Positions 9,055 through 18,165 of a stretch of 64,000 nt of DNA are shown in pieces. Location: NCBI RefSeq assembly GCF_037975445.1, contig NZ_CP150254.1, positions 3,780,001-3,844,000 on the forward strand. The letters are read 5' to 3'. Position 1 is the stretch's first letter; each line of letters opens with the position of its first letter. A program made the translations under genes and the position numbers. The notes beneath the pieces are model-generated. The model searched no databases. It was given only the letters and a program-made list of their open reading frames with translations, and was not told the origin of the DNA. The DNA comes from Peribacillus sp. FSL P2-0133. GTDB taxonomy: Bacteria > Bacillota > Bacilli > Bacillales > DSM-1321.

Positions 9055-9670
9055 CAAGGTGGCGCACATTCTCCTTATTTTCATTCATGATTACATAACT
9101 GTCCAAATCCTGCTGATAGTTGAACATTTCAACCTCGAGTGGACTAGGTTCCTCATTGAAGCGTTTTTTAAAAAAGTGATTAAAAAATAGAATCATGCCC
9201 ATACCAAGGCCGAAGCTATATGGGATTTGGATCAATAACGGCTTATCATCCACTTTTCCCGTGATTATAGTAAAGATTTTTTGATGCACTTCCCCCATGC
9301 TGACATCCACATGAAAATTCATGATTGTCATCCCGCCTCCGACAAATAACAAAAACCAAACCAAGGCGAATGTCAGGTATGACATTTTCTTTTTCGAGAG
9401 GATGATTTCGATGATCGTTTGGGAGGGCCCGAATGTCTCCAGTTCAATAGTCGAATCCATCTTGCGGATGGCCACGATAACTTGAGCTAAATCAACGACA
9501 ATAATATTCTTATCTTCCTTCTTGACCGTTAATAATATAATTTCTTCAATAATGGGAATCACTTCTTCAGGTCCGATTATCCTTGCAATATCTTTTATCC
9601 TCACCGTTTGATTTCCCTTTACTTGTACACGGTTCCTCATCCTGATATATACAACTGCCACTATCATCAC
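9044..9670 (-). CDS. spoVAA: Stage V sporulation protein AA
   Basis: SpoVAA (208 residues) begins with a soluble part and has two membrane helices (around residues 100-120 and 150-170). The C-terminal segment FNEEPSPLEVEMFNYQQDLD is a strong family match, as is IMNFHVDVSMGEVHQKIFTI. It is the first gene of the operon and is preceded by a good sigma-G promoter, consistent with forespore expression. Its start region (MMIVAVVYIRMRNRVQV) has AAGGTCGGG upstream. In B. subtilis the gene follows sigF directly; here a purine permease intervenes. Confidence 0.92.
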   Translation of the reverse strand: MMIVAVVYIRMRNRVQVKGNQTVRIKDIARIIGPEEVIPIIEEIILLTVKKEDKNIIVVDLAQVIVAIRKMDSTIELETFGPSQTIIEIILSKKKMSYLTFALVWFLLFVGGGMTIMNFHVDVSMGEVHQKIFTIITGKVDDKPLLIQIPYSFGLGMGMILFFNHFFKKRFNEEPSPLEVEMFNYQQDLDSYVIMNENKENVRHLDDR

Positions 9671-9698
9671 ATCCCGACCTTTTATTTCCTTATGCTAG

Positions 9699-9729
9699 TA
9701 GTATGGTTTGGAAACAGTTTGAAAATGCA
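9699..9729 (-). promoter_or_regulatory. Sigma-G promoter of the spoVA operon
   Basis: TGCATT (9724-9729) and CATACTA (9699-9705) are separated by 18 bases. CATACTA is an excellent sigma-F/G -10 match, and spoVA is sigma-G dependent in B. subtilis. It lies 29 bases before the spoVAA start and downstream of the permease terminator. Confidence 0.65.
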
Positions 9730-9769
9730 GGAAGTGAACCATGTCCAAATATTACTAATTTGAAAACAA

Positions 9770-9803
9770 AAAAAGACATGCTGCAATGACAGCATGTCTT
9801 TTT
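9770..9803. terminator. Terminator of the purine permease gene
   Basis: A perfect 14-base-pair stem (AAAAAGACATGCTG / CAGCATGTCTTTTT) with a 6-base loop isolates the permease from the spoVA operon. T-runs occur on both strands. Confidence 0.9.
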
Positions 9804-9818
9804 GATTACATTCATACA

Positions 9819-11114
9819 TTAATGAGTGGGGAAGAAAATCAGCTGAATCAAAAATATAAATCCAAAAATATAAATGATAGGATGTACCGATTTTCCTTTT
9901 CCACTGAATACCTTCATAAGGGGAAATGTAATGAACCCAATCGCAATCCCTGTAGATATACTTGAAGTAAGCGGCATCGTCAAAATGATCGCAAATGCCG
10001 GAAATGCCTCATCAAAAATTTTCCAATTCACTTTAGCCAGCCCTTCCATCATGAAACATCCTACAATGATCAAAACGGGAGCTGTGATTGCTTGAACTGA
10101 AGAAATTGCCGATATCAACGGAGAAAAGAAAATCGATGCAGCAAACAAGATTGCCACGACAGTAGCGGTTAATCCTGTACGTCCGCCTGCGGCCACTCCC
10201 GTACTCGATTCAACATAGGCCGTCGAAGGACTTGTACCAAACATCGAGCCGACTGTCGTCGCAATCGCATCACCTAAAAAGGCCTTCTTGGCACGAGGGA
10301 TTTTCCCATCCTTCGTTAGACCAGCCTGTTCCGTCACACCAATCAAGGTTCCTGTCGTATCAAAGATCGTCACAAGTAAAAAGGCGAAAACAATTGAATA
10401 TAATGAATTCGTGAAGACCCCAGCAATATCGATATCGAAAAATACCGGTGTTGGAGGTACAGATAAGACCCCGTCAAAGTTGAGCAAACCGATAAAGTAG
10501 CCAATGATTGCCGTAATGATCATACCAATGAAAATTGCCCCTTTAATATTACGGGCCATAAAAATCAAGGTAATGAATAAACCTGCCAGCGCTAAAACGG
10601 TTCCAGGCTGGTGCAAATCTCCAAGCGTCACCATCGTTGATTCATTAGGCACTACGATTCCAGCATTTTTCAATCCGATAAACGCAATGAATAAACCAAT
10701 TCCGGATGTGATGCCATATTTTAATGAGTTAGGAATCGCATCAATTATCATTTTACGCAAGCTTGTCACGCTAATTAATAGAAATAGCAAACCAGCAATG
10801 AAAACCGTACCGAATACGGTCTGGTATGAAAGGCCCTGTGCCCCCACTACGCTGGCAAAATAAGCATTCAAACCCATCCCTGGTGCTATCGCAATCGGGT
10901 ATTTTGCAACAAGCCCCATGATAAGGGTACCAATCACCGCTGATATGACCGTTGCCATGAAAACTTGTTCAAATGGAATTCCGATTGAAGACAATAAAGC
11001 CGGATTCACAATAAGGATATAAACCATAGTTAAAAATGTCGTAACACCCGCCATGACTTCTGTGCGGACATCCGTCCCATTTTCTTTCAGGGAGAAAAAC
11101 TTTTCCAAAAACAT
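9819..11114 (-). CDS. AzgA-family purine (hypoxanthine/guanine) permease
   Basis: This 431-residue membrane protein of the AzgA-type nucleobase transporters most resembles B. subtilis PbuO and PbuG, proton symporters for hypoxanthine, guanine or adenine. Visible motifs are YPIAIAPGMGLNAYFA (residues 70-85), FDTTGTLIGV and SPSTAYVESSTGVAAGGRTG, which line the substrate site in this family. It has about 12 to 14 hydrophobic segments. It sits between sigF and spoVAA, with its own sigma-A promoter and terminator, so it is an insertion into the usual sporulation gene order. Which purine it carries cannot be told. Confidence 0.88.
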   Translation of the reverse strand: MFLEKFFSLKENGTDVRTEVMAGVTTFLTMVYILIVNPALLSSIGIPFEQVFMATVISAVIGTLIMGLVAKYPIAIAPGMGLNAYFASVVGAQGLSYQTVFGTVFIAGLLFLLISVTSLRKMIIDAIPNSLKYGITSGIGLFIAFIGLKNAGIVVPNESTMVTLGDLHQPGTVLALAGLFITLIFMARNIKGAIFIGMIITAIIGYFIGLLNFDGVLSVPPTPVFFDIDIAGVFTNSLYSIVFAFLLVTIFDTTGTLIGVTEQAGLTKDGKIPRAKKAFLGDAIATTVGSMFGTSPSTAYVESSTGVAAGGRTGLTATVVAILFAASIFFSPLISAISSVQAITAPVLIIVGCFMMEGLAKVNWKIFDEAFPAFAIILTMPLTSSISTGIAIGFITFPLMKVFSGKGKSVHPIIYIFGFIFLIQLIFFPTH

Positions 11115-11231
11115 ATTTTAGACCTCCAGATCTAAAGGAAACACCGACAACCGTTTGCACGAAAAGACAAGGTGTCCTAATATTGTACTGCATCGACGTT
11201 TTTCCTGATCGTTATTCATTGAAAGAAAGAT

Positions 11232-11277
11232 AAAAAAACGAATGAGAAACGCGACCTTTACTATAATATTCGTTTTT
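11232..11277 (-). promoter_or_regulatory. Candidate PurR operator of the purine permease gene
   Basis: Two inverted A-rich CGAA boxes (CGAA at 11239-11242 and TTCG at 11269-11272) are 26 bases apart and overlap the -10 element. This resembles paired PurBoxes of B. subtilis purine genes, though the flanking C residues of the consensus are replaced. No purine riboswitch was found in the leader. The role is inferred. Confidence 0.4.
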
Positions 11278-11291
11278 ATTCCTAAATTCAA
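11263..11291 (-). promoter_or_regulatory. Sigma-A promoter of the purine permease gene
   Basis: TTGAAT (11286-11291) and TATTAT (11263-11268) are separated by exactly 17 bases, about 150 bases before the start codon. Confidence 0.6.
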
Positions 11292-11398
11292 CTAAAAATT
11301 CGACCCCATTCATATTTTCGCCTTACCTGATAAGTAATCACTTTTACTTTTTCCTAAAATCAAGATTTATTTTCAGCTCAATAAAAAAACCACATGAA

Positions 11399-12166
11399 TC
11401 ATTGATTCATGTGGTTTTTCATTTGCTGAAGAATCTTCTTTTCCAGCCTTGACACTTGGACTTGGGAAATGCCAAGCCTTGCCGCCACTTCCGATTGCGT
11501 CTGATCTTTATAATACCTCAGGAAAACAATCAGCCTTTCACGTTCATTCAATTCATGGATGGCTTCTTTCAAAGCGATTTGATCGAACCAGGATGTTTCA
11601 TTATTGTCGGCAATCTGGTCAAGAAGAGTAATCGGATCTCCATCATTTTCGTAAACCGTTTCATGGATGGATGAAGGGCTCCTGCTAGCTTCTTGGGCCA
11701 TGATGATTTCCTCTGGCGACAGCTCTAGATGTTCCGCCAATTCATTGACAGTCGGAACACGGCCATACGTCTTTGAAAGTTCCTCTTTGGCCCTGCGAAT
11801 TTTATTCGCCATTTCCTTTAATGACCGGCTTACTTTAACCGTTCCGTCATCACGGATAAAACGTTGGATTTCACCAATGATCATAGGCACAGCATACGTT
11901 GAGAATTTCACTTCAAACGATAAATCAAATTTATCCACGGACTTCAACAGGCCAATACAGCCTATTTGATAAAGGTCATCCGGTTCGTAACCTCGATTGA
12001 GGAACCTTTGCACCACTGACCATACAAGCCTCAGATTGCTGTTGACAATCAGGTTCCTCGCATCTTGGTCACCGCTCTGGCTGCGTTGGATTAAATTCCG
12101 CAATTCCTCATCTTTTAAATGGGGCTGGCCTTTCTTGCTCTTCTCGTTTTTAACCTCCACATCCAT
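11399..12166 (-). CDS. sigF: Sporulation sigma factor F
   Basis: SigF directs the first forespore-specific transcription after polar division. The protein (255 residues) has region 2 (DLYQIGCIGLLKSVDKFD, then FSTYAVPMIIGEIQRFIRDD) and a region 4 helix-turn-helix near the C-terminus (QSEVAARLGISQVQVSRLEK). The longest frame begins with a TTG at 12172, but an ATG at 12166, eight bases after AAGGGAG, is the natural start. It lies 13 bases after spoIIAB, whose product holds it inactive. An inverted repeat around 11392-11416 at its 3' end may be a terminator. Confidence 0.97.
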   Translation of the reverse strand: MDVEVKNEKSKKGQPHLKDEELRNLIQRSQSGDQDARNLIVNSNLRLVWSVVQRFLNRGYEPDDLYQIGCIGLLKSVDKFDLSFEVKFSTYAVPMIIGEIQRFIRDDGTVKVSRSLKEMANKIRRAKEELSKTYGRVPTVNELAEHLELSPEEIIMAQEASRSPSSIHETVYENDGDPITLLDQIADNNETSWFDQIALKEAIHELNERERLIVFLRYYKDQTQSEVAARLGISQVQVSRLEKKILQQMKNHMNQ

Positions 12167-12179
12167 ATGCAAGTCTCCC

Positions 12180-12620
12180 TTAATTGCACAAAGCTCTGCT
12201 TGTAGTTAAGTGCTTTTTTAATCGAATGATCGTGCCTTCGCCCTTGTGGGAAATTATATTGATTTCATCCATGAAGTTTTCCATGATGGTGAATCCCATA
12301 CCGGAACGTTCAAGTTCGGGTTTTGTCGTAAATAACGGCTGTTTAGCCTCCTCGACGTCTTCAATGCCCAGTCCTTCATCCCGGATGGTCAATTCCACAG
12401 TATCGTCTTCGATGACCACTGAAATGTAGACCCAACCTTCCGGGTCACTTTCATAACCATGGATAATCGAATTCGTAACGGCTTCTGACACGACAGTCTT
12501 GATTTCTGTCAATTCATCCATCGTCGGGTCCAATTGGGCAATGAAAGCCGCAACAGTTACCCTGGCAAAAGATTCATTTTGGCTAAGTGCAGAAAATTTC
12601 GTTTCCATTTTATTTTTCAT
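12180..12620 (-). CDS. spoIIAB: Anti-sigma F factor and serine kinase
   Basis: SpoIIAB binds sigma-F and, with ATP, phosphorylates SpoIIAA. The Bergerat ATP fold is visible: [11 protein letters not shown] (N box, around residue 46), DEGLGI (G1 box) and [13 protein letters not shown] (G2 box). At 146 residues it equals the B. subtilis length when started at the ATG at 12620 ([19 protein letters not shown]). The longer open frame is a 5' extension into spoIIAA in another frame. One base separates it from the spoIIAA stop codon, indicating coupled synthesis of the regulatory pair. Confidence 0.97.
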   Translation of the reverse strand: MKNKMETKFSALSQNESFARVTVAAFIAQLDPTMDELTEIKTVVSEAVTNSIIHGYESDPEGWVYISVVIEDDTVELTIRDEGLGIEDVEEAKQPLFTTKPELERSGMGFTIMENFMDEINIISHKGEGTIIRLKKHLTTSRALCN

Positions 12621-12621
12621 C

Positions 12622-12972
12622 TTAGGCAACCCCCAGTCTTTGCAAAGCGTTTTTTTCGGATAGTTCCATTTTAACAATTTTAAACAACCCTGACATCTCA
12701 AATAACCGCTTTACTGCTGGAGATATTGCACAGACCACCATTTCACCTTGCTTTTTGTTTACCTGCTTATAGCGCCCTAAAATAACTCCGAGCCCTGAAC
12801 TGTCCATAAAATCCAATTCTTCCATGTTAAGGATGATATGCTTGATGTTATGCTTTTGAATGGCTGCCTCTGCCTGGTTTTTCAATTTTTCTGCTGTATG
12901 ATGATCCAAATCACCTTTGAGACGAATGCACAATACGCTGTTTTTCGCCTCCATATTAATCGTAAGACTCAT
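12622..12972 (-). CDS. spoIIAA: Anti-anti-sigma factor
   Basis: SpoIIAA (116 residues, STAS domain) releases sigma-F from SpoIIAB in its unphosphorylated form. The phosphorylation site is the serine of the motif [10 protein letters not shown], Ser58 by count, as in B. subtilis. SpoIIE, not in this window, is the phosphatase. GAAGGAGG precedes the ATG. It is the first gene of spoIIA proper; a sigma-H-type promoter lies 36 bases upstream, and dacF transcription may also read through because no terminator is visible between them. Confidence 0.97.
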   Translation of the reverse strand: MSLTINMEAKNSVLCIRLKGDLDHHTAEKLKNQAEAAIQKHNIKHIILNMEELDFMDSSGLGVILGRYKQVNKKQGEMVVCAISPAVKRLFEMSGLFKIVKMELSEKNALQRLGVA

Positions 12973-13007
12973 TATATACAGCCTCCTTCACTGTCTTATA
13001 AAGAGTC

Positions 13008-13037
13008 AAATTCTCTTTTTCACCTGCCGATTCCTCC
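13008..13037 (-). promoter_or_regulatory. Sigma-H promoter of spoIIAA-spoIIAB-sigF
   Basis: GGAGGAATC (13029-13037) and AGAGAATTT (13008-13016) with a 12-base spacer match RnAGGAwww and RnnGAATww with one mismatch. The spoIIA operon is sigma-H dependent in B. subtilis, and the position fits. Confidence 0.6.
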
Positions 13038-13103
13038 TTATTAGCAAAACTAGTGGAGTTTCGCCTAAATTAGTACGATTAACAGGCAATGCGACAATTT
13101 ATT

Positions 13104-14270
13104 CTATTTCGCCTGGGTAAACATGCCGAAAGCCCTTTTATACAATTGCCACCAGCTGGCATTTTCAACAGTTTCCTTCGCAACTATCGGAGATTCGACA
13201 TACACTTTACCGTTTTTCTTCAATTCAAGCGTACCAATTTCATCCCCTTTTTTAATCGGGGCATCCAAATCTTTATCAAGCGTGATTTTTTTTGTAAAGT
13301 CCTTTGCCGTTCCGTTTTTGGCTGTCAAAACTGAAATCGGTTCACTTGTGACTCCCACCACGGATTTTTTGTGTCCTTTACTTACCTTGGCTTCACCTAA
13401 CACTTCGCCGCGTTTATAAATCGGGTATGTGATGTATTGTGAAAATGCATAATCTAACATCTTGGTGACCTGAGCGTTTCGTTCTTTTGGAGAAACGGCT
13501 CCGAAAACGACGGCAATGACACGCATATTCCCTTTTTTAGCAGTCGCTGTCAAACAATACTTCGCTTCATTTGTGAATCCTGTTTTCAATCCATCGACCC
13601 CAGGGTAAAATTTCACTAATCTGTTCGTGTTGACAAGCCAGAATTTCTTTTCGGTATTTTCACGGAGATAATCTTCATATGTACCCGTGAACCTTGTAAT
13701 CGTATCGTATTTCAATAATTCCTTTGCCATGATCGACATATCATGTGCCGAACTGTAATGATCTTTAACAGGAAGGCCTGTTGCGTTTTGGAACTTTGTA
13801 TTTTTCAACCCGAGATCTTTCGCCTTTTTGTTCATTTTCCTAACAAACTCTTCTTCCGATCCAGCTATATGTTCAGCCATCGCCACCGATGCATCATTCG
13901 CCGAACCAATCGATATGCCCTTGAGCATTTGTTCTGTGGTCATTTCTTCACCCGGCTCGAGAAAGATCTGGGAACCGCCCATCGATGCTGCATACTCACT
14001 AGTCCTGATTTTCTCCTTCATGCTAAGTTCGCCTTTATCGATCGCTTCCATGATCAGCAGCATCGTCATGATTTTCGTCATGCTTGCCGGTGAAAGACGA
14101 ACGTCTGCATTTTTATCATAGAGAACAGTACCTGTATCCCGTTCAATCAATATAGCGGATTTAGCATTTGCCGCCAATTCGACTCCTTTTTCTTCAGCTG
14201 CTTTTGTATGCGGGATGCTAAACCCCAATGCTACCAAAACGGTTAAAAATAGAGAAAGAATCCGCTTCAT
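13104..14270 (-). CDS. dacF: D-alanyl-D-alanine carboxypeptidase DacF
   Basis: DacF is a low-molecular-weight penicillin-binding protein that trims D-alanine from spore cortex peptidoglycan. A signal peptide ends near PHTKAAEE. Catalytic motifs are SMTK (SxxK serine, near residue 63), SAND (SxN, near 125) and KTG in GLKTGFT. A C-terminal beta domain and an amphipathic tail (WWQLYKRAFGMF) for membrane attachment follow, as in class A carboxypeptidases. The ATG at 14270, seven bases after GGAGGG, replaces a TTG start at 14285. It is upstream of spoIIAA, as in B. subtilis. Confidence 0.95.
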   Translation of the reverse strand: MKRILSLFLTVLVALGFSIPHTKAAEEKGVELAANAKSAILIERDTGTVLYDKNADVRLSPASMTKIMTMLLIMEAIDKGELSMKEKIRTSEYAASMGGSQIFLEPGEEMTTEQMLKGISIGSANDASVAMAEHIAGSEEEFVRKMNKKAKDLGLKNTKFQNATGLPVKDHYSSAHDMSIMAKELLKYDTITRFTGTYEDYLRENTEKKFWLVNTNRLVKFYPGVDGLKTGFTNEAKYCLTATAKKGNMRVIAVVFGAVSPKERNAQVTKMLDYAFSQYITYPIYKRGEVLGEAKVSKGHKKSVVGVTSEPISVLTAKNGTAKDFTKKITLDKDLDAPIKKGDEIGTLELKKNGKVYVESPIVAKETVENASWWQLYKRAFGMFTQAK

Positions 14271-14298
14271 CTCCATACCCTCCAATCTTTATAGATTT

Positions 14299-14327
14299 TA
14301 TTTTTTCCATTAAACCCATTTTTATAC
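14299..14327 (-). promoter_or_regulatory. Candidate sigma-F promoter of dacF
   Basis: GTATA (14323-14327) and GGAAAAAATA (14299-14308), 14 bases apart, resemble the sigma-F pattern GTATA / GGnnAnA. B. subtilis dacF is forespore-expressed. Confidence 0.45.
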
Positions 14328-14383
14328 AAATAAAGATGAATTTTGAAACATATACTGGATATAGGGTAACAAATTGAACCAAA

Positions 14384-14417
14384 TTAAAAGAGGATGCGCA
14401 TGGGCATCCTCTTTTAA
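14384..14417 (-). terminator. Second terminator downstream of pdp
   Basis: A 14-base-pair stem (TTAAAAGAGGATGC / GCATCCTCTTTTAA) with a 6-base loop follows the first pdp terminator by about 20 bases. It may be a backup stop protecting dacF. Confidence 0.75.
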
Positions 14418-14437
14418 CATTCAATGGGATAAACGTA

Positions 14438-14467
14438 AAAAAAGGCCGCTCAAAAGCGGCCTTTTTT
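14438..14467 (-). terminator. First terminator of the deoB-pupG-pdp operon
   Basis: A perfect 13-base-pair stem (AAAAAAGGCCGCT / AGCGGCCTTTTTT) with a 4-base loop begins about 10 bases after the pdp stop codon. Confidence 0.9.
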
Positions 14468-14476
14468 GGAAAATGT

Positions 14477-15781
14477 TTATTCCATGATCTCTTTATAGAT
14501 CAATGTAGGTTTTTCTATTTTCTCTTTTGAAATCGCAATGCTTTCATACAATTTTTCCTTTACCTTTGAAACATCTTCAAAATTGCTGTAAATCGTCACT
14601 AGGGATTCACCTTTTGCCACGGTTTCCCCGATTTTTTTACGAAGTACCAGTCCGACTGCCAAATCAATCTCTGATTCTTTTGTTGCCCGCCCGGCGCCCA
14701 ACAGCATGGCTGCCGTTCCTACCTCATCAGCGATGATTTCCGATACATATCCGTCCTCTTTCGCTTCCAGCTCGAAAGTATGAGCAGCCTGCGGTAGTTT
14801 TTCCGGCTGATCTACAACCGAACCATCGCCTCCCTGCGCTTCTAGGAAAACCTTGAATGAGTTAAGTGCAGAACCATCCTTAATCGCATTTTCCAGCAAG
14901 GTTCTTGCTTCTTCCAGCGAGCTTGCCTTTTTGGCAAGGTATACCATATGGCTTCCTAGTGTTAAAGAAAGTTCCGTTAAATCTTCCGGTCCCTCTCCTT
15001 TAAGCGTATCGATGGCTTCCTTCACTTCTAAAGCATTTCCGATTGCGTAACCCAAAGGTTGGCTCATATCGGAAATGACGGCCATCGTGTTTCGGCCCAC
15101 ATTGTTTCCAATGCTAACCATTGCATGCGCCAACTCTTCGGAATCTTCGAGAGTTTTCATGAAAGCGCCCGCTCCCGTTTTAACATCAAGTACGATGGCA
15201 TCAGCACCAGCGGCGATTTTCTTACTCATGATCGAGCCAGCAATCAAACCGATACTGTTAACGGTAGCCGTAACATCGCGCAATGCATATAACTTTTTGT
15301 CGGCTGGAGTCAGGTTACCACTTTGTCCAATGACAGCTATCTTATTTTTATTAACAAGTCGAATGAACTCGTCATTTTCTATTTCGACATGAAATCCTTT
15401 TACAGACTCCAACTTATCGATCGTTCCTCCTGTATGACCAAGACCGCGTCCTGACATCTTTGCCACTGGAACACCTACAGCAGCAACCAATGGTCCAAGC
15501 ACTAGAGTTGTGGTATCACCAACACCGCCTGTTGAATGTTTATCGACCTTAATTCCTTCAATCATCGATAAATCAATTTGATCTCCTGATTCGACCATTG
15601 CCATGGTTAGATCAGCACGTTCCTGCTCATTCATGCCTTTGAAATAAACTGCCATTGACCAAGCGCTCATTTGGTAATCCGGAATCGATCCATCGGTAAA
15701 CCCTTTGATGATGAATTGTATTTCTTCTGTAGTAAGAGCCTTTCCATCACGCTTTTTCTCGATTAAATCTACCATTCTCAT
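14477..15781 (-). CDS. pdp: Pyrimidine-nucleoside phosphorylase
   Basis: Pdp (434 residues) splits uridine, thymidine and deoxyuridine with phosphate into base and (deoxy)ribose-1-phosphate. The signature [18 protein letters not shown] lies near residues 108-125, and [13 protein letters not shown] forms part of the phosphate site. The N-terminus ([20 protein letters not shown]) equals the family pattern. GGGGAT is seven bases before the ATG. In B. subtilis pdp sits with dra-nupC elsewhere; here it is the last gene after deoB and pupG, so one operon can turn nucleosides into pentose-5-phosphate. Confidence 0.96.
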   Translation of the reverse strand: MRMVDLIEKKRDGKALTTEEIQFIIKGFTDGSIPDYQMSAWSMAVYFKGMNEQERADLTMAMVESGDQIDLSMIEGIKVDKHSTGGVGDTTTLVLGPLVAAVGVPVAKMSGRGLGHTGGTIDKLESVKGFHVEIENDEFIRLVNKNKIAVIGQSGNLTPADKKLYALRDVTATVNSIGLIAGSIMSKKIAAGADAIVLDVKTGAGAFMKTLEDSEELAHAMVSIGNNVGRNTMAVISDMSQPLGYAIGNALEVKEAIDTLKGEGPEDLTELSLTLGSHMVYLAKKASSLEEARTLLENAIKDGSALNSFKVFLEAQGGDGSVVDQPEKLPQAAHTFELEAKEDGYVSEIIADEVGTAAMLLGAGRATKESEIDLAVGLVLRKKIGETVAKGESLVTIYSNFEDVSKVKEKLYESIAISKEKIEKPTLIYKEIME

Positions 15782-15846
15782 ATTAGAATCCCCACTTTTT
15801 CAAAGACACCGCTTCTCTTAGGTGTACTTGGATTTTTTTGTTCGTT

Positions 15847-16659
15847 TTATATGTCTTTAACGATAAGCTTAACAAATTCAAGAAAACTGCTTTTCACTTT
15901 TTCAGTCGTTTCAATTACCTCTTCATGCGACAAAGGCTGATCAAGAATGCCTGCGGCCATATTTGTAAGGCATGAAATTCCGAGCACCTTCATACCACTA
16001 TGCCTAGCTACGATAACTTCCGGAACTGTCGACATACCAACTGCATCCCCGCCAAGGATCCTTGCCATTTTCACTTCTGCCGGTGTCTCATAGGTCGGTC
16101 CTGTATTTCCGATATAGACACCTTCTTTAATATCCAATCCTAGTGAAGCTGCTATTTTTTTTGCTTGTGTCCGAAGGTCTTTATTATAAGCCTCCGACAT
16201 ATCAGGGAATCTAGGGCCGAAACGCTCTTCATTAGGACCAATCAATGGGTTTGCCCCCATTAAATTAATATGATCCGTAATGAGCATCAAGTCACCTGGT
16301 TCATAGCTTTCATTAACGCTTCCGGCAGCATTCGTTACAATTAACTGCTCAACACCAAGTAGCTTCATTACACGTACAGGAAAAGTGACTTTCTCCATGG
16401 AGTAGCCCTCATAAAAGTGGAAACGTCCTTGCATGGCTACAACTTTTTTACCACTTAAATGTCCAATGACAAGCTGTCCAGCGTGTCCCTCAACAGTCGA
16501 TACCGGGAATTCCGGGATTTCGTGGTATGGAATAGTTATCGGATTTTCAATTTCATCCGCTAATACTCCAAGACCGGAACCAAGAATCAGTCCTATCTCC
16601 GGAGAGCCTTCAATTTTACTTTTTATAAATGACGCAGCAGTCTCTATTTTATTAAACAT
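15847..16659 (-). CDS. pupG: Purine-nucleoside phosphorylase
   Basis: PupG (270 residues) cleaves guanosine and inosine (and the deoxy forms) to purine and pentose-1-phosphate. It has the trimeric PNP features LILGSGLGVLADEI (phosphate loop) near residue 25, VEGHAGQLVIG, and TNAAGSVNESYEPGDLMLI. The ATG directly follows the deoB stop codon (TAG at 16660-16662), with GGGGAG inside the end of deoB, so translation is coupled. The pentose-1-phosphate it makes is the substrate of DeoB. Confidence 0.95.
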   Translation of the reverse strand: MFNKIETAASFIKSKIEGSPEIGLILGSGLGVLADEIENPITIPYHEIPEFPVSTVEGHAGQLVIGHLSGKKVVAMQGRFHFYEGYSMEKVTFPVRVMKLLGVEQLIVTNAAGSVNESYEPGDLMLITDHINLMGANPLIGPNEERFGPRFPDMSEAYNKDLRTQAKKIAASLGLDIKEGVYIGNTGPTYETPAEVKMARILGGDAVGMSTVPEVIVARHSGMKVLGISCLTNMAAGILDQPLSHEEVIETTEKVKSSFLEFVKLIVKDI

Positions 16660-17862
16660 CTATTTAATCTCCCCTAAATTTAAATCGCCCAATATATTTT
16701 TCCCAAAGGCAGGCATTTTCACGTCAAAATTAGCAGCGACCGTCGCCCCAATATCAGCAAATGTATCTCTTATCGGGAGTTCGGCACCTTCTGTAAATCG
16801 TTTGGAATAAACTAATAATGGTACATATTCACGTGTGTGATCGGTTCCTTCATGGACCGGATCATTCCCGTGATCGGCAGTGATGATCAATAAATCATCC
16901 TCATTCAGTTTATCAAGGACTTCCGGCATCCGAGCATCGAATTCTTCCAATGCCTTTCCGTATCCCTCTGGATCGCGGCGGTGACCGTATAAAGCATCGA
17001 AGTCGACTAGATTAAGGAAACTTAACCCTTTGAAATCCTGTTCTACCGTTTGGATTAATTTATCCATTCCATCCATATTGGATACGGTCCTCAATGATTC
17101 AGTGACGCCTTCCCCATCAAAAATATCAGAGATCTTCCCGATTGCGAGCACATCATATCCAGAATCTTTCAATTCATCCATTACTGTCCGGTTAAAAGGC
17201 TTCAACGCATAATCATGACGGTTAGGCGTTCTTTTGAAGTTGCCTGGTTCACCTGTGAACGGTCTGGCAATCACGCGTCCAACCTTGAACTCATCAGCCA
17301 TCGTCATTTCACGGGCAATTTCACAAATCTTGTATAATTCGTCTATCGGAACGATATCTTCATGTGCAGCAATCTGTAATACGGAATCAGCTGATGTATA
17401 AACGATCAGCGCACCCGTTTTCATATGTTCCTCGCCAAGCCTTTCAATGATTTCCGTGCCGCTTGCCGGGACGTTCCCAATAATTCCCCGACCCATCTTC
17501 GCCTCGAGTTCATTGACTAATAATTCCGGGAAACCATCTGGAAATACACGGAATGGAGTCGATATATTTAACCCCATGATTTCCCAATGTCCAGTCATCG
17601 TATCTTTTCCTGTAGAGGCTTCCTTCATTTTCGTAAAGTATGCGAGAGGTTGTTGAGCTTTATCAATCCCCTTGATTTCACGGATATTGCCTAAACCCAA
17701 TTTTGCGAGTGTCGGCATGTTCAATCCATTCATTCTTTCTGCGATATGGCCAAGTGTATCCGCCCCTTTATCGCCGAATAAATCTGCATCAGGTGCTTCG
17801 CCAATCCCAACTGAATCCATAACTATTACAAATATTCGTTTAAATGCTGAATTCCCTTTCAT
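16660..17862 (-). CDS. deoB: Phosphopentomutase
   Basis: DeoB (Drm in B. subtilis, 400 residues) converts (deoxy)ribose-1-phosphate to the 5-phosphate. It is a two-manganese enzyme of alkaline-phosphatase type: [12 protein letters not shown] near residues 15-26 supplies the first metal aspartate, and ITADHGNDP and [14 protein letters not shown] give the C-terminal metal site. AGGAGG precedes the ATG. It leads the deoB-pupG-pdp operon; a probable catabolite-control site and a palindrome lie 70 to 140 bases upstream. Confidence 0.96.
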   Translation of the reverse strand: MKGNSAFKRIFVIVMDSVGIGEAPDADLFGDKGADTLGHIAERMNGLNMPTLAKLGLGNIREIKGIDKAQQPLAYFTKMKEASTGKDTMTGHWEIMGLNISTPFRVFPDGFPELLVNELEAKMGRGIIGNVPASGTEIIERLGEEHMKTGALIVYTSADSVLQIAAHEDIVPIDELYKICEIAREMTMADEFKVGRVIARPFTGEPGNFKRTPNRHDYALKPFNRTVMDELKDSGYDVLAIGKISDIFDGEGVTESLRTVSNMDGMDKLIQTVEQDFKGLSFLNLVDFDALYGHRRDPEGYGKALEEFDARMPEVLDKLNEDDLLIITADHGNDPVHEGTDHTREYVPLLVYSKRFTEGAELPIRDTFADIGATVAANFDVKMPAFGKNILGDLNLGEIK

Positions 17863-17933
17863 GAGTCATTCCTCCTAAAATAGTAAATCACTTTTTATAC
17901 TCTCTATAATACCCTTATTCTGCTCAGTTACTC

Positions 17934-17947
17934 TTCATTTAAATGAA
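17934..17947. promoter_or_regulatory. Perfect 14-base palindrome upstream of deoB
   Basis: TTCATTTAAATGAA reads the same on both strands and lies 72 bases before the start codon of deoB. It may be a repressor operator (DeoR-like or GntR-like), but no binding protein can be named. Confidence 0.35.
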
Positions 17948-17983
17948 ATCGTTTGAGAACGTCAGAAGTCTGACCTCTCTACA

Positions 17984-17999
17984 TTGTAAACGATTACCA
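17984..17999. promoter_or_regulatory. Candidate catabolite-responsive element (CcpA site)
   Basis: TTGTAAACGATTACCA agrees with the cre consensus WTGNNARCGNWWWCAW at 15 of 16 positions. It precedes a nucleoside catabolic operon, a typical CcpA target class. Confidence 0.5.
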
Positions 18000-18165
18000 T
18001 GATGGAGACAAATAATATATTTCGGAATGAAACAAAGTGCCTTAAGATGCACGTTGGAATCATTTGCAGCCCTTTTACCAGTCAAGTACAAACGGAGAAA
18101 AAAGGCTGCTCCTCCAACTGCCTCGCAGTTAAATTCACAACCTCCTCTATCATTCTACTATTCTT

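Noticed and set aside
11115..11398. Purine riboswitch before the permease
   Set aside because: The conserved junction and loop sequences of purine riboswitches are absent; a PurR-like operator is a better candidate.
12621..12701. N-terminal extension of SpoIIAB
   Set aside because: The extra 27 codons overlap spoIIAA in another frame, and the start at 12620 gives the exact family length.
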